Source of the DNA: Euryodendron excelsum
Taxonomy: Eukaryota > Streptophyta > Magnoliopsida > Ericales > Pentaphylacaceae
NCBI GenBank assembly: GCA_033060915.1
Contig: CM065397.1
Location: forward strand, 35,531,001 to 35,595,000
Direction of reading: 5' to 3'
DNA length: 64,000 nucleotides
In this document: piece by piece, positions 20,606 through 32,541 of the stretch
Layout: every line of letters starts with the position of its first letter
Position numbering within the stretch: position 1 is the first letter of the stretch
Notes under the pieces: generated by a model
What the model saw: only the letters and a program-made list of their open reading frames with translations
Database searches by the model: none
What the model was told of the DNA's origin: nothing
Made by a program: the position numbers and the translations under genes

Positions 20606-23344
20606 CCCTCCACATACAAGGCTTCCTACACACTTACACACTCCACTCTAGCCTCTCAAGCCTTCTTGATGTCACTTAAGCTCCAATCAAGACATCCATT
20701 GAAGACTACAAATATGTTGAAGGCAAAAGGTGGTACCCCTTTTACATTTGTGCTCTCCCCCACTTTTCTCTTCTCTCCCCTAGCCTACTTGGGCTATTCT
20801 CTATTTTAATCCCTATCTTCAACCCCCCTTTCTTGCATGCTTGAGCCAAGAGGGCTCTTAGATCATGCTTAGAGGAAAGCAAGTGTGAGCCACCGTGTAG
20901 GAGACCTCTCACTAGCCTACTTTAAGATGGTATGGCCTAGGAGCCCCTTGTTTATGTGGTGTTGCCTAAAAGCCTTGTATGTGAATCATGACCCCTTGCA
21001 TATTACCATTTTGATCATGTCTTGTATGTTTGGCTTCATTTTATGCTTATTGCCATATTCCACAATGCTTGCATTGCTCTTAATTTTATGTCATTTCCAA
21101 GTTCTACATTTCTTTCAAAAAATTGTTCCAAGAGTTGGCTCCTTGAAGCTTAGGATGGGACCTTAGAAATTATGCCTTACAAGACCTCCTACTAATCCCC
21201 TAACTTTCATTTTGGTATCATGACATTTTAATTTGCACAAGGGTTGCTTTCCAATTCTCTAATTTTTAAGATTTCAATTCCTTTAAGTGTAATGGTTGGA
21301 ATGGCCCCATGGAACCCTCTCTTGAGTGGTCTCCCTTTTGTTTGGCCATATGAACCCTTTCTTGATGGAATGGTTCCCTTGAAAAGTGATTTTCAAAATC
21401 CTTCTCAAAAAATAGTTTTCAAAAATGCATTCTCTCCATCTTTGCATCAAAAATGATTTTTCAAAAATTGCCATCCTTATGTTGATTTTTGAAACCTCCA
21501 CTGTTATCAAGATAAAGGTTATAATGGCCATGAGGAAACCTTCCTTAGAATGGTCTCCAATCACCAACCATATAAACCGTACTCTTGGCTGGAGTCAAAA
21601 TTTTTATGGAAATGATCTTCAAAAAGTTTGCCAACCAAGGTCCATGGCATAACATGTTTTGTTTTTCAAAACTCTTTCCAAGAGTGCATCAAACCAATTT
21701 TCAAAGCCATCCTCCAATCTAACTAGGTTAACTTGCCCCTAGTTGTCTAACCCTAGGTTAATTTGACCCTAGTTGTCTAACCCTAGGTTAACTTGACCCT
21801 AGTTATTTAACCCTAGTTTAACTTGACCCTAGTTACCCAACCCTAGGTTAACTTGACCTTAGTTATCCGCCCCTAGGTTAACTTGACCCTAGTTGTCCAA
21901 CCCTAGGTTAACTAGACCCTAGTTCACTCACCTAAGGTTAACCCTACCCTAGTTACCTAGCCCAAGTTAGTTAAAATTAGCTTACCCCTAACCCTAGGCC
22001 AACCCAACCTAGGTTAGTATACTCCAAGGTTCCAACTCTTGAACCATTTTCCAAAAGATCATTCAATTTTCAAACTACTCTCGTAACCTATTTCTCCAAT
22101 ACCTCCTATTCTCTTGATTTCCAAGAAACTAACTCAATAAACCCTTCAAATGTTCCAACACTCCTTCTTCAAGACATTTCCAAAAATGTTTTCAAAAGAT
22201 CACAAATCTAAGGTGTCTCTAGCCTTCTCATGGTTAGGGATCCCAAGGACAAGTGATAATTTAAGAACAACCTCTAAGGTTGTCCATATTAGGATTCCAA
22301 ACCCTTAGCCCTTTCCAAAAACTACTTTCAAAAATTAATTCATCAAAACATGCCTCCAAGGTTTTCAAAACAAGACTTCAAAAACACTTTCAAGTTCTCT
22401 TAAGTCATGCCAAAGCATTTTTTCAAAACTTCCTTGAGTTGATCCAAAAATATTTTTAAAATACTCCACCATCCAATGTCAAGTCAAAACTTCCAAGACC
22501 ACAAAGAGTCTTCAACTTCCAAGACCACAAAGTGTCTTAAACTTTTTCAAAGACCCTAAAGTATCCTCAAACCTTCCAAAGGCCCTAATGCACCTATTTT
22601 CCATCGGGCTCTTGCCCAAACTACGATTGACCTAATTCTCGCCAAATGAGATACGTAGGCAACCTAAAATGGTGCGGTCATAACTTTTATTCTAACTCCA
22701 ATCCCGTTTTCAAGAATCCTAATCAATTCAAAGTTTCTATTCCAAACTCTTTCAAAACCCTCATTATTTTCAAACTTCTTCCAAAAACTTACATCATGCA
22801 TTATCCATCTAAAAAGTGATGACTAAACCCCGTTTTTCAAAATCCTAAAGTGGATATTAAGTGGACAATGGTAACCGGTTATTCTAGTGAATGAACAAAG
22901 GGAGATTAGACATGTAGTTACCGAAAGGGCGGGGTAGGGTGATGATCTTAGGATATCTTTCATACACGTAACCAACCCCCAGACCATGGATTTCTGTTTT
23001 CAAAAGACCAAAATGGAGTTATTTCCAAAACAGGGCTTAAATCTTTCCAAAGGTTGCCAAACAACCTATTTTCTTAAAAACCCTCTCTTGGGGGAGTTTT
23101 CAAAAACCTTTTCTAAAAACCCTAAGTTTAATCTTCGGATTAGCACTTAGTTTTAGGTGCCCTAACTCACCTTAATCAAGTTAGGTGGCGACTCCTATTT
23201 TTCTAAAAAGCCCTTAGTCAAATCAATCTTCAAACCTAGTCACACTTGTCCTTCTAGGAGGATGAGGTCTAGTGACAGAGTTCCGTGCTTTAGGGTCTCC
23301 GAGCCGAAAGGACCTTGGACACCCCAAAAAACTGGGGCGCGGCA
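20606..23344 (+). mobile_element. 3' LTR of element I, second part
   Basis: Continues the LTR interrupted at 2563 with R/U5 sequence (CTCTATTTTAATCCC near 20800), the pyrimidine-rich stretch and the conserved block TTACCGAAAGGGCGGGGTAG (about 22920), ending CTGGGGCGCGGCA at 23344. It is more diverged than the young LTRs. Confidence 0.75.
21715..21990 (+). repeat. 30-bp tandem array rich in CCCTAG
   Basis: About eight to nine copies of CCCTAGGTTAACTTGA plus CCCTAGTTGTCTAA. A shorter, weaker version sits at 43060-43190 in LTR B1, so it is an old feature of the LTR. Confidence 0.85.
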
Positions 23345-26300
23345 ATTGGAATTAGGGAAGATTTAGATTGGGAAAGATTTGAAAGTTTAAGTTTTGGAAA
23401 CCTAAGGTTTAGGAAGGTATGAGATTTGGAAGGATTGGATTAGGAAAGATTTAGATTCCGATTTCCCAAAGCAAAAGATTGCATTTTGTTTCTAAAAGGA
23501 GTTGATTTGATTCTATTTCAAAAAATGGAGGATTGGATCTAGTTTCCTAAATGGGAGATTGGATTTGGGTTTCCTAAAACGTAGGATTTGATTTGATATG
23601 AAATCGGAAAGAAGAAGTTTTGGAAAATAGATTTTGAGGTAGAAAAATAGGATTTGGAAATATATGATTTTGATGTAAAAAATAGGATTTGGAAATATAT
23701 GATTTTGATGTAAAAAATAGGATTTGGAAACCTAAAGTTTGAGGTCAAAATAGGAAATTGAAAATTGTGTTTTTGAAAAGAAAATTAGGGTTTCCTAACC
23801 ATAGCTCTAGGGCTTGACTTGGATTCCAAGAAATGAGATTTTGAAAAGTAGAACTTTTGGAAAGAAAGATTTATGGAAGGAGATCCTAGAAAGGTGTTTT
23901 TTTAAGGAAGTAAACTTGAAAAAAGAGAGTTTTTGGAAAGGGATTTTTGGAAAAATTTTTTAGGAAAGAGATTTTTGGAAAGAGTTGTTAGGAAAGAAAC
24001 TTAGGGAGTGTTTTTTAGAAAGTGAATTTTGAAAAGAGCTTTTTGGAAAGGAGTTTGTAAAGGATTTTTTAGGAAAGTAAGTTTTGTGAAGGGAATTTTT
24101 AGAAAGCAATTTTGGAAAGGAGATTGGAGAGAGTTTTTAGAAGGTATATTGGAGAAAAGATTTTAGAGAATAGACGTGAAAAGAGATTTTGAAGAGGATT
24201 TAAAAAGGGATTTTGGAAAGTAAGTTTGAAAAGCAATTCAAAAAGGGATTTGAATGGAAACTTTTGCAAGCCTCTAAAAAAAATATCTCACTTTCCTAAA
24301 ACAACTTTAACCATAAGAAGATTAGAACCCTTCTAGGATGGTGGTTTTGAAAATAACAAGGGTTTGAAAATATGGACCATAATGGTCACTTTAAATGTAA
24401 CACTTTCCTAAATCAACCCTAACCATGGAAAGGCTAGAATCACCTTAGGATTGTAATTTTGAAAATAAGTTTTCAAGAAGAAGATGTTAACACAAGTTTT
24501 GAAAACGGTTTTGATGCAAGTTTTGAAAACAAGTTTTAAAACGGATTTTGGAGAGATGCATGATCATGATATACGCAATGCAAGTTAAGGTCGTGAACAT
24601 ACAAGGTTAAATGCTTCACCACATAATCAAGGTGGCCAAACCTACGTGGTCGTCAGTTAGACTAAGAGAAAGCCTCTGATACGGTGACTTTCAATAGCCT
24701 AATCCTACACATGAACCGGGGAGTCTCTTATTTCAAGCATGCAAGAAAGAGGGGGTAGAAGACGGAGGATTAAAATAGAAAAAAACCCAAGTGGGTTAGG
24801 AGAGAGAAGAAAGAGCAAAAAATTACGTAAACATAAATAGGAAGCCTACCTTGTGTCTTCTTTTATCTGCTTGGTTTTGCTTGCTTTCTTTACTTCGATC
24901 TTTGCTTAGCTTTGCGTTGGTCTTCGAGAGCTTGCTTGGATCTTTGGAAGCTTCGGAGTTGCAGCACTTCAAGTCTTCAATGGAGGCTTTGGAGGCTAGT
25001 ATATAAGTGTATGTGAGTGTATGGGGACTAGGGTTTGGTGTATAGAGGTTAGGGTTTGGAAAACCTAGAGAGAACTAGGGTTTGGAGAGGCTTCGAGTTT
25101 TGTGTATTGAAGAGGAGAGTTTTTCGACTGAGTTTTCAGACCTTTTTCACGCTAGAGGAGGCTCTGTATTTATAGATAGAGGATTGACTAGGCGCTTGTT
25201 GCAGTGGCGCCAAGAAAAATTTTCTTCTAGTGCCACTAAGGAAAGTTTTAAGGTTGGCAAGCAACATATCTTCAGAAGATTTGGGTGCCTGTACTACTGA
25301 CTACCATGTAATATTTAGCCTGGCTTCACTCGGAGTGACTCCGAAAGGTCCACGAATGATTTAAGGGGCCGGGAATGGCCCGGAGGGCCGAAAAGGGATA
25401 GGAACCCTTAAAATAGTGTCTCGGGGTAGTAGACTTGAAGAATAATGACAGGATGTGTTGGAAGGGTTGACCAGGCCATTAAGGGTAAAACGATCATTAA
25501 GGGTTGACTAGGCCATTAAGCTGTCGGGATAGACTCAAAATATCCTAGAAGAAGACTCAAGGCTTGGAAATATTACCTAAAATGTTCCAGGAGGCTACCG
25601 GTTTGATACCCAGAGCTGGTGTGGTTAGAAAAGGCAACCAGCCTGCTAGGGGCAAAACGGTCATTTTGTATCAAGTTTGTCAGAACTAACTCAGAATGAT
25701 TTAGAAATGTATCGAAAGGCCGGGTATACTATCAAAAGCATTCCTAGGAGGTTACCGGTTTGATACCCAGAGCCGGTGTGGTTCCCGGGTCGCTCAGATG
25801 CCTAGGGGCAAAATAGTTATTTTGACCAAAAGGTCTTAGAATTGGCCCGAAATTGACTGGAAGGCACCTAATCAGACCGGATGGTCTTTAAGACAATCCT
25901 AGAAGGGTGGACTTACCATTCTGAGGACTTAGGTACTTTCTCAAGAAACATGTCGGAAATGGCCCTAAGGGTAGTTTGGCCATTTTTCACCGAAGTGGGC
26001 TAGCAGGCACTGGTGTTGACCTGGGTTTCAACGGTGGTCCCACGACATAGGGGTTTGTTGGCAATTCCCTATATCAACTTGTTTACAGGTGTTTCCGTCA
26101 CTTTGACGGTTGTGATGTTTATGAGTATTCCCATTACTCAAACGTGTCGCAATCATTCTAGAGACTGCCTAATCTCGGGAAGCTGCTAGGTGAACTTATT
26201 GCCTGAGGAATCAATTTTCTCGGAAGACGTTCTGAAATGGACATTTCTTCATTAGCAGGCTAGTAGGCGCCAAAGGTAGACCGTTCTACTATCTCAAGGA

Positions 26301-26698
26301 CTTAGGGTCTCGTCCCAGTCAAAGGGTTTGAAGGGACTTATCGTTCCGAAAAGTTCTCGAAAAACTTGCCAGACAGGATAGACTTACTGCCTTGAGGAAT
26401 TAACTATCTCGAAAGGCATGCCAAATTTAATTGGAATTGGAATTGGAATTGGACTTGAAATCGGAAAAACGGGGACTTAATATTTTCGGAAAGACAGGCC
26501 CACTGGAATTGGACCGAACAATGCGCCAAGGGGCACTTTGATCATTTTTCCTCTATTGGGCCCTACGAGCCAGCGAAGCGATCGATTGACTGGATTATAT
26601 TTGAAAAACTGATATAAATTGAAATATGTCCATATTGACTTGAATACAAGTCTAGACGAACTGGAGACTGCTTAGTGGGAAAAAATGGGGTGCTTACA
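23345..26698 (-). mobile_element. LTR fragment H (sense minus)
   Basis: An LTR of the same family in minus orientation, starting (in sense) TGTAAGCACCCC at 26698, with TATAAATA at 25174-25167 and CAGAGCC next to it. It is cut at 23345 where element I inserted; the rest would lie left of the window. It has few array units and a GGAATT microsatellite near 26431-26450. Confidence 0.75.
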
Positions 26699-27189
26699 GT
26701 TATCTTTTGTTTCTTGTCTTCTATCCTTCCTCCTCATCTCCAAGTGCTAAGAAAACGAAAGCAAAAGCAAGACGAAAAAGGGGTCTTCTAAACTATTCAT
26801 TTACTATTATCGTGCTGCTCACATATTCATTTCCATTATGCTCATGCATCCATATCTATTCCAAGACGAGAGTTCCAAGAAACTCAATTCATTGCATTCT
26901 CATGCATTTAATCAACCGTAAAGAGAAATAAGCAATCTAATCTCATATTAATCGAACCTACCAAAACTCCTAACGGTTCTTTAACCCTAAGGATTCATGG
27001 CATGCGTAGAACCATGTCTCGAGAGGGGCCCAAATCCCTTTTTATTCGTGGAGGCGGGATTGCCCAAATAAAGAAACATCAACCTACCCATGCCCAAAGA
27101 GTTGTTGTATTGCATATAGGGGCAAAACCCCATCTTCAAAATGGACCTAGCATCATGCCTAGTTTCCCTGAAAGAAGGCTTACGTATCA
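26699..27189 (+). mobile_element. Leader fragment of a related element
   Basis: From about 26800 the plus strand matches the sense leader of element A (14300 down to 14020): shared CATATTCAT, GCATTCTCATGCAT, ATCAACC and GAGGGGCCC phrases. The first ~100 bp are purine-rich or pyrimidine-rich and could be either a polypurine tract belonging to H or leader. No gag follows; sequence passes into LTR J. Confidence 0.5.
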
Positions 27190-30100
27190 AGGGTTGAAAG
27201 ATATGTTTCTCGCCACCTTAAAACTTTCTTAAGTTGCTGGCGCCACTCCTAGTGGTGCCAGTGTATTTTTTCCCCTTGAGCCACTGTAACAGGCGCTAAG
27301 GCTATTTCGATTGTCTATATATATAGACCCTCCCCCTGCGTAAAAGAGGTCCTTAATCTCAGTTCAAAAACATTGTTTCTCTAAAAACAAATCTCGAAGT
27401 CTCTCCAAACCCTAGCCTCCTTAAGCCCTAGCCTTCGTACACTCAAACCCTAACATCTATACATCTCATACACTCAAACACAAGCCTCAAAAGCATCCAT
27501 TGAAGACTCAAGGTGCTACAACTTCAAGGTTCTCAAAGTCAAGTAAAGTGAAGCAAACAAAGCAAGCAAAGCAAGAAGAAGAAAAGGTAGGCTTTCGGTT
27601 TATTTTTATGTAATTCCCCTTCTCTCTTCTCCCTCCTAACCCATTTGGGTTTTCTTCTATTTTAATCCCCATCTTCTATCTCTCTTTCCTTCATGCTTGA
27701 AACAAGGGATTCCCCAATTCATGCCGAGGAAGAATTGTTGAAAGGCACCGTGCTGGGGGCTCTCTTCAAATCCAACCCTTGATGGTGTAGGTTCGGCCCC
27801 ATTGATTATGTGGTGAACCCTAACCTTGTATGTTCACAACCCTATTACATTGTGCATATCATATTCATACATTCATTCAAAATTGTTGTTAAAGTTGTTT
27901 TCCAAACTTGCATCAAAGTTGTTTTTAAACATTCAAAATCCCTTTTTTTCAAATTTGTCTTCAAAATCACAATTCTAAAGTCATTCAAGTCATTCCATGG
28001 TTAGGGTTGTTTTAAGAAAGTGTTATATTCTTTGTGACAACCAAGGTCCAAATTTTTGGGTGTAAACCCGAAATTGTTTTTATCAAAACCACAATCTTAA
28101 GATGATTCTAGCCATTTCATGGTTAGGGTTGTTTTAGGAAAGTGTGATATTCAAAGTGATCATTATGGTCCAAATTTCAAATCCATGTTATTTTTAAAAT
28201 CACAACCTTAGAATGGTTCTAATCTTTTCATGGTTAGAATCATTTTAGGAAAGTGAGATATTCAAAAGATTTTAAAAGTCCATATTCAAACCGCCTTTCA
28301 AATTGTTTTGCAAATCTCTTTCTTAAAAACTCTTCTCAAAAATCTCTCTCTAAAAACTCTCTTCAAAAATCTACTTTCTAAAAACTCTTTTCAAACTTCT
28401 TTCCAAAGATCTCCTTTCCAAAAACTCTTTGCCCCGGTGTCCAAGTCAAGCCCTAGAACCTATGGTTAGGAAACCATAACTTCTTTCTTAAAATTGTGAC
28501 TTCCTATATTGCTTCAAATCTTAGATCTCCAAAATCTCTTTTTCTACACCAAATCATAGATTTCCAAATCCAAGATCCTCAAAATTCAACCCTTCCAATT
28601 TCATGTCAAATCCAATCTTCTAATTTGGGAAACTAGATCAAATCCTCCAATTAGGAAATTAAATCAAATCTTCTAATTTTGAAAACAAAACCAAATCATC
28701 TATTTTTTAAAATAAAATCTAATCTTCAACTTTAGAAAATAGGAATCAAATCTTTCCTAATTCTAATATTTCATGATTCAAACCTTTCCATTGAACTTTC
28801 TTAATTTCAAACTTCCAAATCATTTCAAAGTTCAAAACTTTCTAAATTCAAAACTTTCTAAAATTCAAACCTTTTCTATTTTAAAACTGTTGTAATTCAA
28901 AACTTTCTAGAATTCAATCTTTCTTAAATTCTAGCTTTCTAAACTCATTCAAATCAAATAATCAAGTCAAAATTTTGGCAAGTCTTTCCAAGTTGAGTGT
29001 TTCTAAAATAAAATTCAGTCTCTTCAAATCTACATTAAACATCATCTTTCCTAATTCTAAGTTTTCTGAAATAAAAACTTTCTAAAATCAAACTTTTCAA
29101 ATCTAAATCAAATCTTTTTAATTTAATTACATGCTCCAACCTTAGGTTACTCAAACCCTAGGACGTCTAAACCCTAGTTCAACCCTAATCCTAAGTTAGG
29201 AAGCTTCAACTCTTTTCTAAAACTCCTTTCTAAACTAAAATGACTTTTCAACTTCAATCTAAGTCAAAATGTTTTCAAAAACTCAACTCCTTTTCCAAAT
29301 CAACTCCAAGTTCTTTTTCTGAGTTCAATCTTTTCAAGTCAAAACCAATTTCTAAATCTCCAAGTTTGATTTCAAATCAAGGGCCAATTTTAAATATTTT
29401 ATTCCAAGTTCAAATCAAACCCTTTTTCAAATCAAACTCTTTTCAAATCAAATATTTTCAAGTTAAACTTTTCAAAAAACTCAAAGTGTCTATTTTTAAT
29501 CGAACTCTTGTCTGAACTACGACTGATCTGATTTTCAATAAAGGGATACGTAGGCAATCCTAATGGGTGTGGTCATAACCTTTTTTAAATTTCTAATTCT
29601 ATCATCTATTTTCAATTTTCAATTTCCATAACCTCTTTCAAGTCTTAAATCCTCTTTTCAAATCTATTTTCAAACTCAAATATTTTTCTTGCACTTGCAT
29701 GTCATGCATCATGTCAAACTTCTTTCTAAAACTCTTTTCAAAGTGGATAGTATTGGATATTGAATAATCGAAGATCCTAAATGGGTGAACCTAGGGTAAA
29801 TAAACATGTAGGCACCAAAAGGGCAAGGTAGGGTGATAATTTTAGGATATCTTCCTTACACGTAACCAATCTCCGAACTTAGAATCACTGCTTTCGAAGA
29901 CCAAAAACAAAGTTATTTTAAAAAAGGGCTTAAATCTTTTCAAAGGTTGCCAAGCAACCTGTTTTCTTTAAAAACCCTCTCTTGAGGAAGTTTTTCAAAA
30001 TCTTTTCAAAAACCCTAAGTTTAATCTTCGGATTGCACTGAGTTTTAGGTGACCTAACTCACCTTAACAAAGTTAGGTGGCAACTCCAAACCTTTTTTCG

Positions 30101-30239
30101 AAAAGTCCTTATTCAAGTCAAATTTCAATTCAAATCTAGTCGCACTTATCGTTCTAGGACAATGAGTTCTAATGAGAGAGTACCATATTTTTCTCACTTG
30201 TGCGTATTTTCCTCAAGTGCAAACAATCGAGGTGCGACA
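27190..30239 (+). mobile_element. LTR fragment J (sense plus, 5' truncated)
   Basis: Begins inside the LTR just upstream of the palindrome region (CTGGCGCCACTCCTAGTGG, about 27239) and has a TATATATA box near 27316. It continues with CTATTTTAATCCC, the pyrimidine-rich stretch and the conserved U5 block, ending GAGGTGCGACA at 30239. The U3 arrays are missing. Confidence 0.75.
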
Positions 30240-31363
30240 CTAGGGTTTGGAGGGTAGCTTAGAAAAGTGGATTAGGTAGGGTTTGGCCCTAATGCTTTTG
30301 GAAAGTGGTTTTAGGTTAGGGTTTGGCGCTAGTGGGTTTATGCATCCACTTAAAAAGAAAATTTGAAAAATCTATGATTTTATGTGAGAAAAGGAAATAT
30401 ATGATTTTATGCGAAAAATGAAAAGATTTGATTCGAAGTTAAGAAAAGGAAAGATTCGATTTTATTTTCGAAATTGAAAGATTTGATTTCGTTTAAAAAT
30501 AGAAGATTTGATTTTGTTTTCGAAATGGAAAGAGTTGATTTGTTTCTAAAATGAAAAGATTTGATGTTGTTTCCAAAATAAAAAGATTTGATTTGATTTG
30601 ATTTAAAATTGAAAATGCTAAGATTGGATTTGAAAATCTTATGAGTTCATGTGAAAATTTTTATGATTTTCATGTAGGAAAACTTGTGGTTTGCTGTGAC
30701 ACCTTTTGAAAATAACTCAAGAGAGTTATGCAATTTTTTAAAACATAATGCAAGAAGGATTGCGAAAACTATTTTGATGCAATGAATGCAAGGATGCAAG
30801 AAAGAAGGTTAGGGGACAAAGCTAGGGTTTCGTAAGACATGAACTTCTTGGGCTTCAAGAAAACAACTCTTGGACCAGTTTTTTGAAAAACCTTTGACCA
30901 CAAAATTTAAAGAAGTTTAAAAACTAGATTTTAAAAGAGGTGTTCAGGGTTCAAAACCTCAATGTGGCCTTTGGAGGCCTTTTTTATATATTACTTTTCT
31001 AAAGCAATCCTAACCATGAAAAGACTATAATCACTTTTAGGGTTATGATTTTGAAAACAAGTTAGGACTTGAAACACTAATATGGATCTTGGTGGCCACT
31101 TTGAATATGTCACTTTCCTAGGAAAACTCTACCCATGAAAAGGTTAGCATGACCCTAGGATTGTGAGTTTAAAGGCAAAGAAATTGTAACCAATGAATAA
31201 ACATGACAATTATAACAATGCAAAGGGTCATGAACATATAAGGTTTAAAGTTTCACCACATAATCAAGAGGGCTCAAGACCACACCATCACAAGCTAGAA
31301 TACAGGAAGGCCCCTAACCGGTGACCTCCCCAAGGGTTTCCTTAAGCACGGACCCAAGGTCCT
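30240..31363 (-). mobile_element. LTR fragment K (sense minus)
   Basis: Resembles the U5 part of the family LTR in minus orientation (CACCACATAATCAAG near 31255; CTTTCCTA-type repeats read on the minus strand). It is interrupted at 31364 by LTR B1. Confidence 0.6.
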
Positions 31364-32541
31364 TGTAAGCACCCTATTTTTGCCCGCTTGGCAATCTCTA
31401 ACCCGACCGAACCTACTTTCAAATACCACGACACATTCAAATCCAAACCAACCTTCCAAACTCTAGTGCAGTCAACCAGTCGCTTCTTGGGCCTGTCAGA
31501 TCCACTTGAAGCCGAATAACCAAAATACTCCAAGGCATCTAAATCTACCCTTCTAAGATTGTCCCAGACAATCGGGCTTGCTCAAAATGCCATCCAAACC
31601 AATTCTAGAACTATTTCAATGATTCCTAGTTAAAATGACCATTTTACCCCTAGACGCCCAGTCACCCTCATCAACCACACACGCTCTGGGTATCAAACTG
31701 GTAAACCCTTGAGGAACTCCCACATATATCCCCAACCTCTAAATGCTACCCCAGTCCATTTTGGGACCATTTCAGTTTTTTTTAGGTTTGAATGACCGTT
31801 TTGCCCTTGGTGGGCTAGTTGTTCTTTCCAACCACACTAGCTCTAGGTACCAAATTAGTAATCCTCTAGGGCACTCCTAGAAGTATCCCTAATCTCAAAA
31901 TCCCATCCCGGTCTATTTTGGGCCAATTTTAGTGTTTCTTGATTCAAATGATCGTTTTGCCCCTAGTAGGCCGGTCATCCTTTTCAACCATACCGGCTCT
32001 GGGTATCAAACCAGCAACTCTCGAAACACTCTCGAGTGCCCCTATTTTTTTTCCAATTGAGCCCCACAGCCTAATAGTTTTTCAAATCGAACTAGAGGCA
32101 CTTGTAGTGGAGCCAGACCAAAATATGGTTTGGAGCCACTCCTAGTGGAGCCTAGATCTTTGCCTTGCAGCCCAAGGCCGAATCAAATCTTCAAGATCAT
32201 TGCCATACCAAGGTGGCACTACTGGGAGTGGCGCCCAGCCAAAAAAAGGCAAAGTGACCCTTCTAGTGGTGCCACCTCCTCTAAATATTGGCCAATAAAT
32301 ACAAAGCACCCCCAGCGTATTCCAAGTCCAAAAAATCGCAAGCAAAGCTCTGCCAAACTCTCTGCAGCCCTCGAGAATACCTAAAACCCTAGTTCTCTCA
32401 AAGGATCTAGCCCCTATAGCTCCTTACACTCCATCCCTAGCCCATACATCTCTAACCTTAGCCTTCAAGCTCTATCGAAAGCTAACTCTAGCCTCTTCAA
32501 AGCTTTTGAAGGCCTTTCAAGTCCAAGGCAAAGCCTCCATT
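31364..32541 (+). mobile_element. LTR B1, part 1
   Basis: Starts TGTAAGCACCC, contains three degenerate 157-bp units (31640-32040), weak palindromes and a CAATAAATAC box near 32294. It is interrupted by solo LTR B2 at 32542. Confidence 0.75.

Noticed and set aside
20885..21166. 93-codon hydrophobic open frame
   Set aside because: It lies in R/U5 of LTR I, in sequence shared with non-coding parts of other LTRs.
21715..21990. Interstitial telomere tract
   Set aside because: The unit is 30 bp with CCCTAGGTTAACTTGA, not the plant heptamer CCCTAAA, and lies at a fixed place in the LTR.
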